This document shows, one piece after another, positions 1 to 5,376 of a stretch of DNA of 6,460 bases. Position 1 is the stretch's first letter; each line of letters begins with the position of its first letter. Under the pieces are notes generated by a model. The model was not told the origin of the DNA and made no database searches. It saw only the letters and a program-made list of their open reading frames with translations. The DNA comes from Dehalococcoidales bacterium (GTDB taxonomy: Bacteria; Chloroflexota; Dehalococcoidia; Dehalococcoidales; UBA5760). The translations under genes and the position numbers were made by a program. The DNA is taken from positions 1-6,460 of the forward strand of contig JAFGFP010000035.1 of assembly GCA_016931015.1 (NCBI GenBank). Direction: 5' to 3'.

Positions 1-59
1 ATCTTTACTATCGGGCCGGTGATCTAAGATCGTTTTACCATTAAATAAAAGCAAAAGGC

Positions 60-64
60 AGGAG
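60..64 (+). promoter_or_regulatory. Ribosome binding site of the E1 gene
   Basis: AGGAG lies 5 bases before the ATG at 70, a near-ideal Shine-Dalgarno site that fixes the start. The bases before it (1-59) hold an 11-base palindrome, GATCTAAGATC (21-31), and an AT-rich stretch (TTAAATAAAAG), but no promoter I can defend. Whether E1 is first in its transcript cannot be told. Confidence 0.85.
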
Positions 65-69
65 CTATT

Positions 70-2052
70 ATGGCAATCGAGAAAGAAAAGCTAATTGATA
101 TGTACCGCAGGATGGTGCGGATTAGAAGGTTTGAAGATAGGGTTCGCAGGGAGTTTGCGTCTGGAAAGATACCTGGTTTCGTCCACCTGTATGCTGGTGA
201 AGAAGCAACGGCTGTGGGCGCCTGTGCCAGCCTGAGACCTGAAGACTATATAACGAGCACTCACCGCGGGCACGGGCATTTGATTGCCAAGGGTGGTAAG
301 ACAGACAGAATGATGGCCGAGCTATTCGGCAAGAAAACCGGTTACAACAAGGGTAAGGGAGGCTCCATGCACATCGCTGACGTGGAGCTGGGAATATTAG
401 GCGCTAACGGTATCGTAGGTGCCGGAATACCTATTGCCGGCGGCGCGGCCCTTTCCTCGAAGATGAGAAAGACCAAGCAGGTGGCCGTCTGCTTTCTGGG
501 AGACGGCGCTACCAATACATCTAGATTCCATGAGGGAGTAAACCTGGCTGCGGTCTGGAATCTACCCGTAGTCTATGTCATCGAGAACAATCTGTACGCC
601 GAGTGCACCCCTTTTTCGGATGTCTGTAAACTGGCTAATGTCGCCGACCGGGCTACTGCCTATGGTATCCCGGGGGTAACCGTCGATGGCAATGATGTAC
701 TGGCGGTATATGAGGCGGTGAGCGAGGCGGTGGCCAGGGCTAGAAAGGGAGAAGGTCCGACACTCGTCGAGTGTAAAACGTACCGGCGTTACGGTCATTT
801 TGAAGGAGATCCGTGTAACTACCAACCTACCGCAGAGGTCGAGGGGTGGAAGAAGGAGAAGGACCCCATTACCAGATTCAGAAAGAAGCTGGTTGAAATG
901 GGAACCGCCACGGAACAGGAAGCCGATAAGGTCGAGCAGGAGATAGATAATGAAATAGAGGAAGCCGTCAAATTCGCCGAGGAAAGCCCGTTTCCGGCCC
1001 CCCAAGAGACGTTAGACGATGTCTATATTGAGACGGTAAGAAGTAGTGAAGGCGAGAGTACCGACTCAGGTTCCGTGAAGGAGATAACCTATCTGCAAGC
1101 CATCATCGAAGCCTACGATGAAGAATTAGCCAGAGACCCCAATGTGTTTATCATGGGTGAAGATATAGGCGAAGCCTGGGGAGGGTCTCTGGGTGATGTT
1201 AAAGGTCTGCAGGCTAAATACGGTGTCGAAAGGATAAGACACACCCCGATTTCGGAGACGGCCATCTTAGGAGGGTGTATCGGTGCTGCCGCTACCGGAA
1301 TGAGGCCGGTTGCCTATATGTTCTTCGCCGACTTTACCGGTGTCGCCGGAGACGAATTCATAAATCAGCTCAAAATGCGGTACATGTTCGGCGGAAAGGC
1401 AAAATTGCCACTAACCATAACCTGTGCCAGCGGTGCTGGAATATCCGGTGGTGCCCAGCATTCCAAGAGCCTTGAGGGGTTCTATATGTGTATACCTGGG
1501 ATCAAAATTGTATCACCTTCGACTCCATACGATGTCAAAGGCCTGCTTAAATCAGCAATCAGGGATGATAACCCGGTACTGTTTTTCTACCACAAAGCAC
1601 TAATGCTCGGCGGCATGAAGGGCAAGATACCGGAAGGAGATTATACCGTACCGCTGGGGAAGGCAGACGTTAAAAGGGTCGGTAGCGATGTTACCGTCGT
1701 GGCTATATCGCTTATGGTTAACCGGGCGCTGGCTGCGGCCGAAAAACTCCAGGAAAAGGGCATCAGTGTCGAGGTTGTTGACCCCAGAACTCTAGTACCT
1801 CTGGACAGGCGGACTATTCTGGATTCGGTGAGGAAAACGGGCCGGCTGGTAATCATGGACGAGGAGCCTGTGACCGGCAGTGCCGCCGCGGAGATTGCGG
1901 CTATAGCCGCGGACGAAGCCTTTGACTCCCTCAAAAAACCAATCAAAAGGGTCTGTGCCCCGGATACGCCGGTTCCCTTCAGCCCCGTTCTAGAGAAATT
2001 CTATATGCCCGATGAGGAGGACCTGATTAGAGCCATTAATGAGATTATGTAG
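70..2052 (+). CDS. Fused alpha/beta E1 component of a thiamine-diphosphate 2-oxoacid (pyruvate or acetoin type) dehydrogenase
   Basis: This is the E1 enzyme that decarboxylates a 2-oxoacid with thiamine diphosphate and passes the acyl group to the lipoyl arm of E2; it acts in the cytoplasm. Residues 1-325 are an E1-alpha domain: HRGHGH (65-70), KGKGGSMH (94-101), and the cofactor motif GDGATN (144-149) ending in ENN (172-174), then YGHFEGDP (241-248). Residues 326-337 are a Ser/Glu-rich linker. Residues 338-660 are an E1-beta domain: MGEDIG (362-367), TPISETAILGG (392-402), GGAQHS (460-465, with the conserved His464) and PGIKIVSPSTPYD (476-488). Alpha and beta are usually separate proteins; a single 660-residue chain is a known variant. 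YGHFEGDP recalls acetoin dehydrogenases, so pyruvate versus acetoin cannot be settled. No E2 or E3 follows. By eye the gene is AT-richer and uses more AGA, AGG and ATA than pyruvate kinase. Confidence 0.93.
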   Translation: MAIEKEKLIDMYRRMVRIRRFEDRVRREFASGKIPGFVHLYAGEEATAVGACASLRPEDYITSTHRGHGHLIAKGGKTDRMMAELFGKKTGYNKGKGGSMHIADVELGILGANGIVGAGIPIAGGAALSSKMRKTKQVAVCFLGDGATNTSRFHEGVNLAAVWNLPVVYVIENNLYAECTPFSDVCKLANVADRATAYGIPGVTVDGNDVLAVYEAVSEAVARARKGEGPTLVECKTYRRYGHFEGDPCNYQPTAEVEGWKKEKDPITRFRKKLVEMGTATEQEADKVEQEIDNEIEEAVKFAEESPFPAPQETLDDVYIETVRSSEGESTDSGSVKEITYLQAIIEAYDEELARDPNVFIMGEDIGEAWGGSLGDVKGLQAKYGVERIRHTPISETAILGGCIGAAATGMRPVAYMFFADFTGVAGDEFINQLKMRYMFGGKAKLPLTITCASGAGISGGAQHSKSLEGFYMCIPGIKIVSPSTPYDVKGLLKSAIRDDNPVLFFYHKALMLGGMKGKIPEGDYTVPLGKADVKRVGSDVTVVAISLMVNRALAAAEKLQEKGISVEVVDPRTLVPLDRRTILDSVRKTGRLVIMDEEPVTGSAAAEIAAIAADEAFDSLKKPIKRVCAPDTPVPFSPVLEKFYMPDEEDLIRAINEIM

Positions 2053-2072
2053 CATATTCAAGGGGTGCAAAA

Positions 2073-2114
2073 GTGGCGACTCTATTTAGGATGCTCGCGC
2101 TTGTTTCGAAGTAA
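2073..2114 (+). pseudogene. Possible decayed start of an E2 (lipoyl acyltransferase) gene, or a 13-codon leader
   Basis: AAGGGG (2060-2065) sits 7 bases before a GTG, which opens MATLFRMLALVSK and then TAA. E2 lipoyl domains commonly start with something like MA-x-x-F-x-MP-x-LG, and E2 is the gene expected right after E1. Two substitutions (P to L, G to V) would turn the typical start into this one. After the stop the same frame gives IVLVGLRSGG, which is only loosely like a lipoyl domain, and no ETDKA-type lipoylation motif was found in any frame. The alternatives are a translated leader peptide or chance. The ribosome binding site is clear; the E2 identity is inference. Confidence 0.27.
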
Positions 2115-2135
2115 TCTATATAGATAGTACTGGTA

Positions 2136-2204
2136 GGCTTAAGATCGGGGGGTTTGCCACTAAGGTTTACGCTGATGTCTTAAGCTGACTCTCAAGAAGT
2201 TTTT
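2136..2204 (+). other. Inverted repeats with alternative pairings and a T-run (attenuator-like or weak terminator)
   Basis: GCTTAAGA (2137-2144) is perfectly complementary to TCTTAAGC (2178-2185) across a 33-base loop. The same downstream arm, TCTTAAG (2178-2184), can instead pair with CTCAAGA (2191-2197) across 6 bases with one mismatch; two bases later comes TTTTT (2200-2204). The two pairings exclude each other, as in attenuators, and the second resembles a weak Rho-independent terminator after E1. Both stems are AT-rich, and CTTAAG is itself palindromic, which makes chance pairing likelier. Confidence 0.3.
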
Positions 2205-2224
2205 AACCATGCCATCCTCTTGTG

Positions 2225-2297
2225 TGGTCTTGCCTATGGTCGTGTCAGTGCCAAGACTAAATCGAAGAATAATTACACATTAGCCTATTTTGTGTAA
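2225..2297. repeat. Two further inverted repeats
   Basis: TGGTCTTG (2225-2232) pairs with CAAGACTA (2252-2259), 8 pairs with one G-U, around a 19-base loop. TTACACA (2273-2279) pairs with TGTGTAA (2291-2297) around 11 bases. Neither is followed by a T-run. Together with the upstream pairings they make a compact group of dyads in about 165 bases. This could be a structured RNA or protein-binding sites; no known RNA family is recognised. Confidence 0.3.
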
Positions 2298-2444
2298 CTG
2301 ATAGCACAAGGGGGTTAGATATCTACGGAGCAACCGACCCGCCCTTCACTGTGACTCGGTGGCCTGTCCTCATCTTAGCGCCAATTACTAGGAGACTTTC
2401 CCAGCTATTAGACCTGCCCTGGCTGTAAAATTACTAATACCTAA

Positions 2445-2498
2445 GTCAACATTTTGTCAACATGTCGTTTGACACGCCACAGCATTTGCCGGTAAATT
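2445..2498 (+). promoter_or_regulatory. Putative pyruvate kinase promoter with 11-bp-phased repeats
   Basis: GTCAACAT occurs twice (2445-2452 and 2456-2463), exactly 11 bp apart. One more 11-bp step reaches GTTTGACA (2467-2474), whose TTGACA (2469-2474) is a perfect -35 hexamer; with an 18-bp spacer TAAATT (2493-2498) matches 4 of 6 bases of a -10. TATGAT (2498-2503) is a better hexamer, but its 23-bp spacer is too long. TGTCAA (2455-2460) and TTGACA also form a dyad with 8 bp between. Helical phasing and overlap with the -35 suggest an operator for a regulator I cannot name. The leader to the ATG would be about 110 bases. Confidence 0.45.
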
Positions 2499-2618
2499 AT
2501 GATAATAAGGCGTCTGAAACTATAGGTGGCTCATCGGCACCCAACGACAGAGGTCGATGCCCCTTAGGCACGTATCCAATCTACATAATGCACTAACGGC
2601 AGCGAGGCAGAACTCTAC

Positions 2619-4061
2619 ATGAAGCAGGCCGGTTACTTCAAGAGGCGAACCAAGATAGTCTGTACCATCGGCCCGGCGACCGGCACGGCCTCGGTCATCG
2701 AGCGCCTTATCCGGAGTGGCATGAATGTCGCCCGGCTCAACCTGACACACGGGTCGCACGCTGTCCACGCCCAGTATATCCGCACCGTAAGAAGACTGAG
2801 CCAGCGGCTGAGTATGCCGGCGGCGATTCTGGTGGATTTGCCAGGCCCGAAATACCGCACCGGACGGCTCAAAGACGGCCAGGCCACCCTGAAAAAGGGT
2901 GCTCTGGTAACGCTAACCACGAGAGACATCGAGGGGGATGCCTCGCTGGTGCCGGTCAACATCGCCAACCTGCCTCAGGACGTGAAAACCGGCGATACCG
3001 TGCTTCTGGACGACGGGGCCATGCAGCTCAGGGTGCTCGGGAAAAGCGGCGATGAGGTAAAATGCCGAGTAACCGTGGGCGGTGTCCTCACCGAGCGGCG
3101 CGGGCTGGTGGTGCCCGGAATGCGCACCTCGGGCCCCTTCATCAGCGATACCATACGGGAACATATCGCCTTCGCCGTCGAGCAACAGCCCGATTACCTG
3201 GCCGTCTCCTTCGTGAGCAGCGCCGAAGATATAGCCGCCGTCAAGGCTGTGCTTGGTGAGCACAATGCCGATATCCCCATCATCTCCAAGATTGAGCGGG
3301 GCCAAGCGGTAAGGAATTTCGACGATATTCTGGCCGCCAGCGACGGCATCATGGTGGCGCGGGGCGACCTGGGCGTGGACACGCCCCTGGAGAGAGTGCC
3401 CCTAATACAGAAGGAAATCATCCAGAAGTGTAACCGCGTCGGTAAGCCGGTGATAACGGCCACCCAGATGCTCGAGTCGATGATAAGTGCCGCCCGCCCG
3501 ACGCGGGCCGAGGTCACCGACGTCGCCAACGCCATCTTCGACGGCACCGACGCTACCATGCTCTCCGCGGAGACATCCGTAGGGAAATACCCGCTGGCGG
3601 CGCTCAGGACCATGGCTAAAATCGCCGTGGTAACCGAGAAGCGGCTCCCCTACGAGCGCCTGATTACCGAGAAGAGCGTCTGGATTGAGTGCAAGACGGA
3701 CGAGCTGGTAAGCTACAGCGCCTGCCACACGGCGGCCAGCCTCGGGGCGGTCGCCATCGTCGCCTTTACCCAATCGGGCAGCACGGCGCGGCGGGTGGCC
3801 AAGTACCGCCCCCGGGTACCGGTAGTGGCCATAACACCCGACGATATTATATCCCGCCGGCTGCTGCTCCACTGGGGGGTATATCCCTTCCAGATAGGCG
3901 CCGTATCATCACTAGACGAGCTCTTTGCCGCGGGCAGCCGCCTCGTTAAGAAGCTGGGGCTGGCCAAACCGGGCAACCTGATAGTGATTACCGGAGGTGT
4001 CCCCATCGGGGTGGCCGGCTCGACCAACATGCTCAAGGTCGAGCGGATTAGCCAGCCATAA
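2619..4061 (+). CDS. pyk: Pyruvate kinase
   Basis: Pyruvate kinase transfers phosphate from phosphoenolpyruvate to ADP, giving pyruvate and ATP, the last step of glycolysis in the cytoplasm. The 480 residues match the usual core enzyme without the extra C-terminal PEP-utiliser domain. Visible motifs: TKIVCTIGPATG (11-22), RLNLTHGSH (39-47), the B-domain region about 82-165, SKIERG (223-228) with catalytic Lys224 and metal ligand Glu226, DGIMVARGDLGV (242-253) with Asp250, ITATQMLESM (279-288), PTRAEVTDVANA (294-305) and MLSAETSVGKYP (314-325). Residues 345-480 are the allosteric C-terminal domain. The loop DLPGPKYRTG (73-82) has Leu74 and Lys78 where K+-dependent enzymes have Thr and Glu, suggesting K+ independence. 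GAGG (2604-2607) lies 11 bases before the ATG, a rather distant ribosome binding site, but the N terminus starts as the family does. Confidence 0.97.
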   Translation: MKQAGYFKRRTKIVCTIGPATGTASVIERLIRSGMNVARLNLTHGSHAVHAQYIRTVRRLSQRLSMPAAILVDLPGPKYRTGRLKDGQATLKKGALVTLTTRDIEGDASLVPVNIANLPQDVKTGDTVLLDDGAMQLRVLGKSGDEVKCRVTVGGVLTERRGLVVPGMRTSGPFISDTIREHIAFAVEQQPDYLAVSFVSSAEDIAAVKAVLGEHNADIPIISKIERGQAVRNFDDILAASDGIMVARGDLGVDTPLERVPLIQKEIIQKCNRVGKPVITATQMLESMISAARPTRAEVTDVANAIFDGTDATMLSAETSVGKYPLAALRTMAKIAVVTEKRLPYERLITEKSVWIECKTDELVSYSACHTAASLGAVAIVAFTQSGSTARRVAKYRPRVPVVAITPDDIISRRLLLHWGVYPFQIGAVSSLDELFAAGSRLVKKLGLAKPGNLIVITGGVPIGVAGSTNMLKVERISQP

Positions 4062-4160
4062 GGTAAGCAGGGATAAGCCCACGGAGTGACACCGCCCGGT
4101 CTTTCCACATCACATGAACCGCCGGCTTCTCCGGGGCAAACCCCTGGCGTCCGTTACCCT

Positions 4161-4277
4161 ATGTCTTTACTGTCTCCCGCTTCCCTGACGATTAAGGCCA
4201 CCGCGATTGCCTACCTGGGCTATTTCGGTCTGGGGACGTTCCTACGCCGGCTGGAACTGATTTCTAAAATCCAGTGA
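4161..4277 (+). CDS. Possible 38-residue small protein, unrecognised
   Basis: ATG opens a 38-codon frame whose middle, about residues 10-28 (TIKATAIAYLGYFGLGTFL), is hydrophobic and is followed by RRLE. This could be a short single-pass membrane or amphipathic peptide. No ribosome binding site precedes the ATG. An in-frame GTG at 4086 would give 63 residues, but the added N terminus is Pro/Ser-rich and its GGA abuts the start codon, so the shorter form is preferred if the gene is real. The stop codon lies inside the 5' arm of the hairpin at 4274-4311. I do not recognise the protein, and a chance frame is quite possible. Confidence 0.2.
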   Translation: MSLLSPASLTIKATAIAYLGYFGLGTFLRRLELISKIQ

Positions 4278-4311
4278 GCGCGGCTAGTACCATCGGAGAG
4301 CCGCGCGTCAC
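4274..4311. terminator. Strong GC-rich hairpin, probable transcription end after pyk
   Basis: GTGAGCGCGGCT (4274-4285) pairs with AGCCGCGCGTCAC (4299-4311): 12 pairs with one bulged base around a 13-base loop. Only a weak T stretch follows (GATTT at 4317-4321), so it is not a textbook Rho-independent terminator. It lies just upstream of the PhoP-box array and would insulate the regulator promoter from pyruvate kinase read-through. The structure is seen; its role is inferred. Confidence 0.45.
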
Positions 4312-4319
4312 CGGGTGAT

Positions 4320-4373
4320 TTAACCAAGAATTAACATCCACTTAACATCTCCCTAAAACTAACCATCTACAAT
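4320..4373 (+). promoter_or_regulatory. PhoP-box array and -10 element of the response regulator gene
   Basis: Four hexamers start at exact 11-bp steps: TTAACC (4320), TTAACA (4331), TTAACA (4342) and CTAAAA (4353). Nine bases after the last one comes TACAAT (4368-4373), matching 5 of 6 bases of a -10. Counting from that -10, the array covers about -60 to -22, the arrangement known for PhoP-activated promoters in Bacillus subtilis. No good -35 is present, as expected for an activator-dependent promoter. Transcription should start near 4379-4380. Since the next certain gene is a PhoB/PhoP-type regulator, positive autoregulation is inferred. Confidence 0.82.
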
Positions 4374-4378
4374 AAAAG

Positions 4379-4495
4379 ATGGATACGGCGGTGGAACAAG
4401 AAAGGCTCTCTTCCTTCTCACTGTTTACGGAGTCTCAAGGCAGTTCAGCCGCTGAAAAGCTCTTCGGTTTACATCATGAGCGAAGCGAAAGCTAA
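4379..4495 (+). CDS. Possible 38-codon leader peptide overlapping the regulator start
   Basis: An ATG at 4379-4381 lies right at the predicted transcription start, so it could be read as a leaderless message. The frame runs 38 codons, starts MDTAVEQERLSSFSLF, ends ERSES, and stops at 4493-4495, after the regulator ATG at 4476 in another frame. The regulator start has no Shine-Dalgarno site, so translation of this frame through the start could supply ribosomes by coupling. The peptide resembles nothing I know. The overlap and positions are seen; translation is inference, and a chance frame of this size is common. Confidence 0.22.
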   Translation: MDTAVEQERLSSFSLFTESQGSSAAEKLFGLHHERSES

Positions 4496-5180
4496 GATAC
4501 TCCTGGTCGACGATGACGAAAGCCTGCTCGAAATCCTGCGTTTTAACCTCGAGAAGGACGGCTATCAATGCCTCAGCAGCACTACCGGCGCCCAGGCGCT
4601 GGAGGTAGCCCACCAGGAGAAGCCCGACCTCATCATCCTGGACATCATGCTGCCGGAGATTAGCGGCTTCGAGGTCTGCCGCATCCTGCGTAAGAACCTG
4701 AACGTGCCCATCATAATGCTCACCGCCAAGGCCGAGGAAATTGATAAAGTAGTCGGGCTGGAGTTGGGGGCCGACGACTATATCACCAAGCCGTTCAGCC
4801 TAAGGGAGCTACAGGTGCGTATCAAGTCCCTTTTAAGACGCTCCAGAAACGTCGCTCCCAAACAGTCCGAGCCGCCGGAAGAGGGCACCGCCGCCGGCGA
4901 CCTTCAGATTGACGTCCGGAAACATACCGTCACCCTCGACGGGGTAACCCTGAAACTGACCCCCAAGGAGTTCGACCTGCTTCATCTCTTCATCAGTAAC
5001 CGGGGGCGGGTGCTTACCAGAGACCAGATACTGGATAAGGTCTGGGGCTACGACTATACCGGCGGCACGCGGACGGTGGACACCCTTATCCTGGGGCTGA
5101 GGAAAAAAATCGAAGCCGACCCCGCTAAACCTAAGAGGTTAGTTACCGTCTGGGGAGTGGGCTATAGATTATTCCCGTAG
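4476..5180 (+). CDS. phoB: PhoB/PhoP-family response regulator (OmpR class) of the phosphate response
   Basis: This is a two-domain transcription factor activated by phosphorylation from a sensor kinase. Residues 1-122 are a receiver domain: acidic pocket VDDD (11-14), phospho-acceptor Asp56 in LIILDIMLP, Thr83 in MLTAK, and Lys105 in TKPF. Residues 123-138 are a linker. Residues 139-234 are an OmpR-type winged helix: LTPKEFDLL (161-169), RVLTRDQILDKVWGYD (178-193), recognition helix TRTVDTLILGLRKKIE (198-213) and wing VTVWGVGYRL (223-232). The length of 234 residues is normal. The recognition helix has Leu204 where VDxH is usual. No ribosome binding site precedes the ATG, but upstream in-frame codons offer no better start. 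The PhoP boxes before this gene and before the adjacent pstS support a phosphate role; the sequence alone would only say OmpR family. No histidine kinase gene lies next to it in the window. Confidence 0.92.
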   Translation: MSEAKAKILLVDDDESLLEILRFNLEKDGYQCLSSTTGAQALEVAHQEKPDLIILDIMLPEISGFEVCRILRKNLNVPIIMLTAKAEEIDKVVGLELGADDYITKPFSLRELQVRIKSLLRRSRNVAPKQSEPPEEGTAAGDLQIDVRKHTVTLDGVTLKLTPKEFDLLHLFISNRGRVLTRDQILDKVWGYDYTGGTRTVDTLILGLRKKIEADPAKPKRLVTVWGVGYRLFP

Positions 5181-5229
5181 CCTGCGGACTGCTAAGAGCC
5201 TGCTGGGTCGGCCTCCACTCCGCTCAACG

Positions 5230-5254
5230 TCCCGGAATTGGTCTCAAGCCGGGA
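5230..5254. terminator. Weak hairpin after the regulator gene
   Basis: TCCCGG (5230-5235) pairs with CCGGGA (5249-5254) around a 13-base loop. A few bases later comes TTT, the start of the PhoP-box array, not a real T-run. It may slow read-through into pstS or be chance. Confidence 0.22.
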
Positions 5255-5261
5255 AGAGAGT

Positions 5262-5315
5262 TTAACAAAGATTTAACACAATATTAAATACGCCCTGACA
5301 TATGACTGTTAACAT
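5262..5315 (+). promoter_or_regulatory. PhoP-box array and -10 element of pstS
   Basis: Hexamers at exact 11-bp steps: TTAACA (5262), TTAACA (5273), TTAAAT (5284) and CTGACA (5295). After 9 bases comes TAACAT (5310-5315), matching 4 of 6 bases of a -10. The order, phasing and 9-bp gap are the same as upstream of the response regulator at 4320-4373. Transcription would start near 5322, giving a leader of about 55 bases. Activation under phosphate limitation by the neighbouring regulator is inferred. Confidence 0.85.
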
Positions 5316-5362
5316 GATATCAGCGAGTCGGAAACTGGGTTGCGACCCTGCCTAATAAACGA

Positions 5363-5370
5363 AAAGGAGG
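5363..5370 (+). promoter_or_regulatory. Strong ribosome binding site of pstS
   Basis: AAAGGAGG, a near-perfect anti-16S match, lies 6 bases before the ATG at 5377. It fixes the start and suggests high expression, in contrast to the regulator gene, which has no such site. Confidence 0.92.
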
Positions 5371-5376
5371 AAACGA

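Larger units (their letters stand above)
2053..2618. other. 566-base region without a convincing gene
   Basis: No frame on either strand gives a long or recognisable protein; stops are frequent in all frames. The longest + runs are about 37 codons and resemble nothing I know. Sampled lines are roughly 43-47% G+C, lower than pyruvate kinase. It holds, in order, a 13-codon reading frame with its own ribosome binding site (2073-2114), a 12-base palindrome ATCTATATAGAT (2114-2125), clustered inverted repeats (2136-2297), a 6-base inverted repeat TATTAG/CTAATA (2406-2411, 2434-2439), and a promoter-like block (2445-2498). No tRNA fold or insertion-sequence ends were seen. Confidence 0.7.
4062..4319. 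other. Spacer between pyruvate kinase and the phosphate regulon promoter
   Basis: The stretch from here to the regulator start at 4476 has no sure gene. This part holds a possible small reading frame (4161-4277, extendable upstream to a GTG at 4086), a small GGGG-CAAA-CCCC hairpin (4133-4144) without a T-run, and the strong hairpin at 4274-4311. The promoter and leader of the response regulator follow. Confidence 0.6.

Noticed and set aside
21..31. Palindrome GATCTAAGATC followed by TTTT as a terminator of an upstream gene
   Set aside because: The two arms are separated by one base, too tight for an RNA hairpin.
562..1005. 147-codon frame on the - strand inside E1
   Set aside because: It lies wholly opposite the conserved E1-alpha domain, has no recognisable motif and is a shadow of that coding sequence.
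2102..2190. + frame reading EVIYIDSTGRLKIGG between stops after E1
   Set aside because: It looks protein-like for about 30 codons but lacks a start codon and ribosome binding site, and I cannot match it to a family.
2520..2768. 82-codon frame on the - strand spanning the pyk start
   Set aside because: Over half overlaps the N terminus of pyruvate kinase; the rest has no motif, and the composition follows the antisense of a GC-rich gene.
3194..3872. Long - strand frames of 139 and 156 codons inside pyk
   Set aside because: They are antisense to the most conserved pyruvate kinase motifs; long antisense frames are usual in GC-rich genes.
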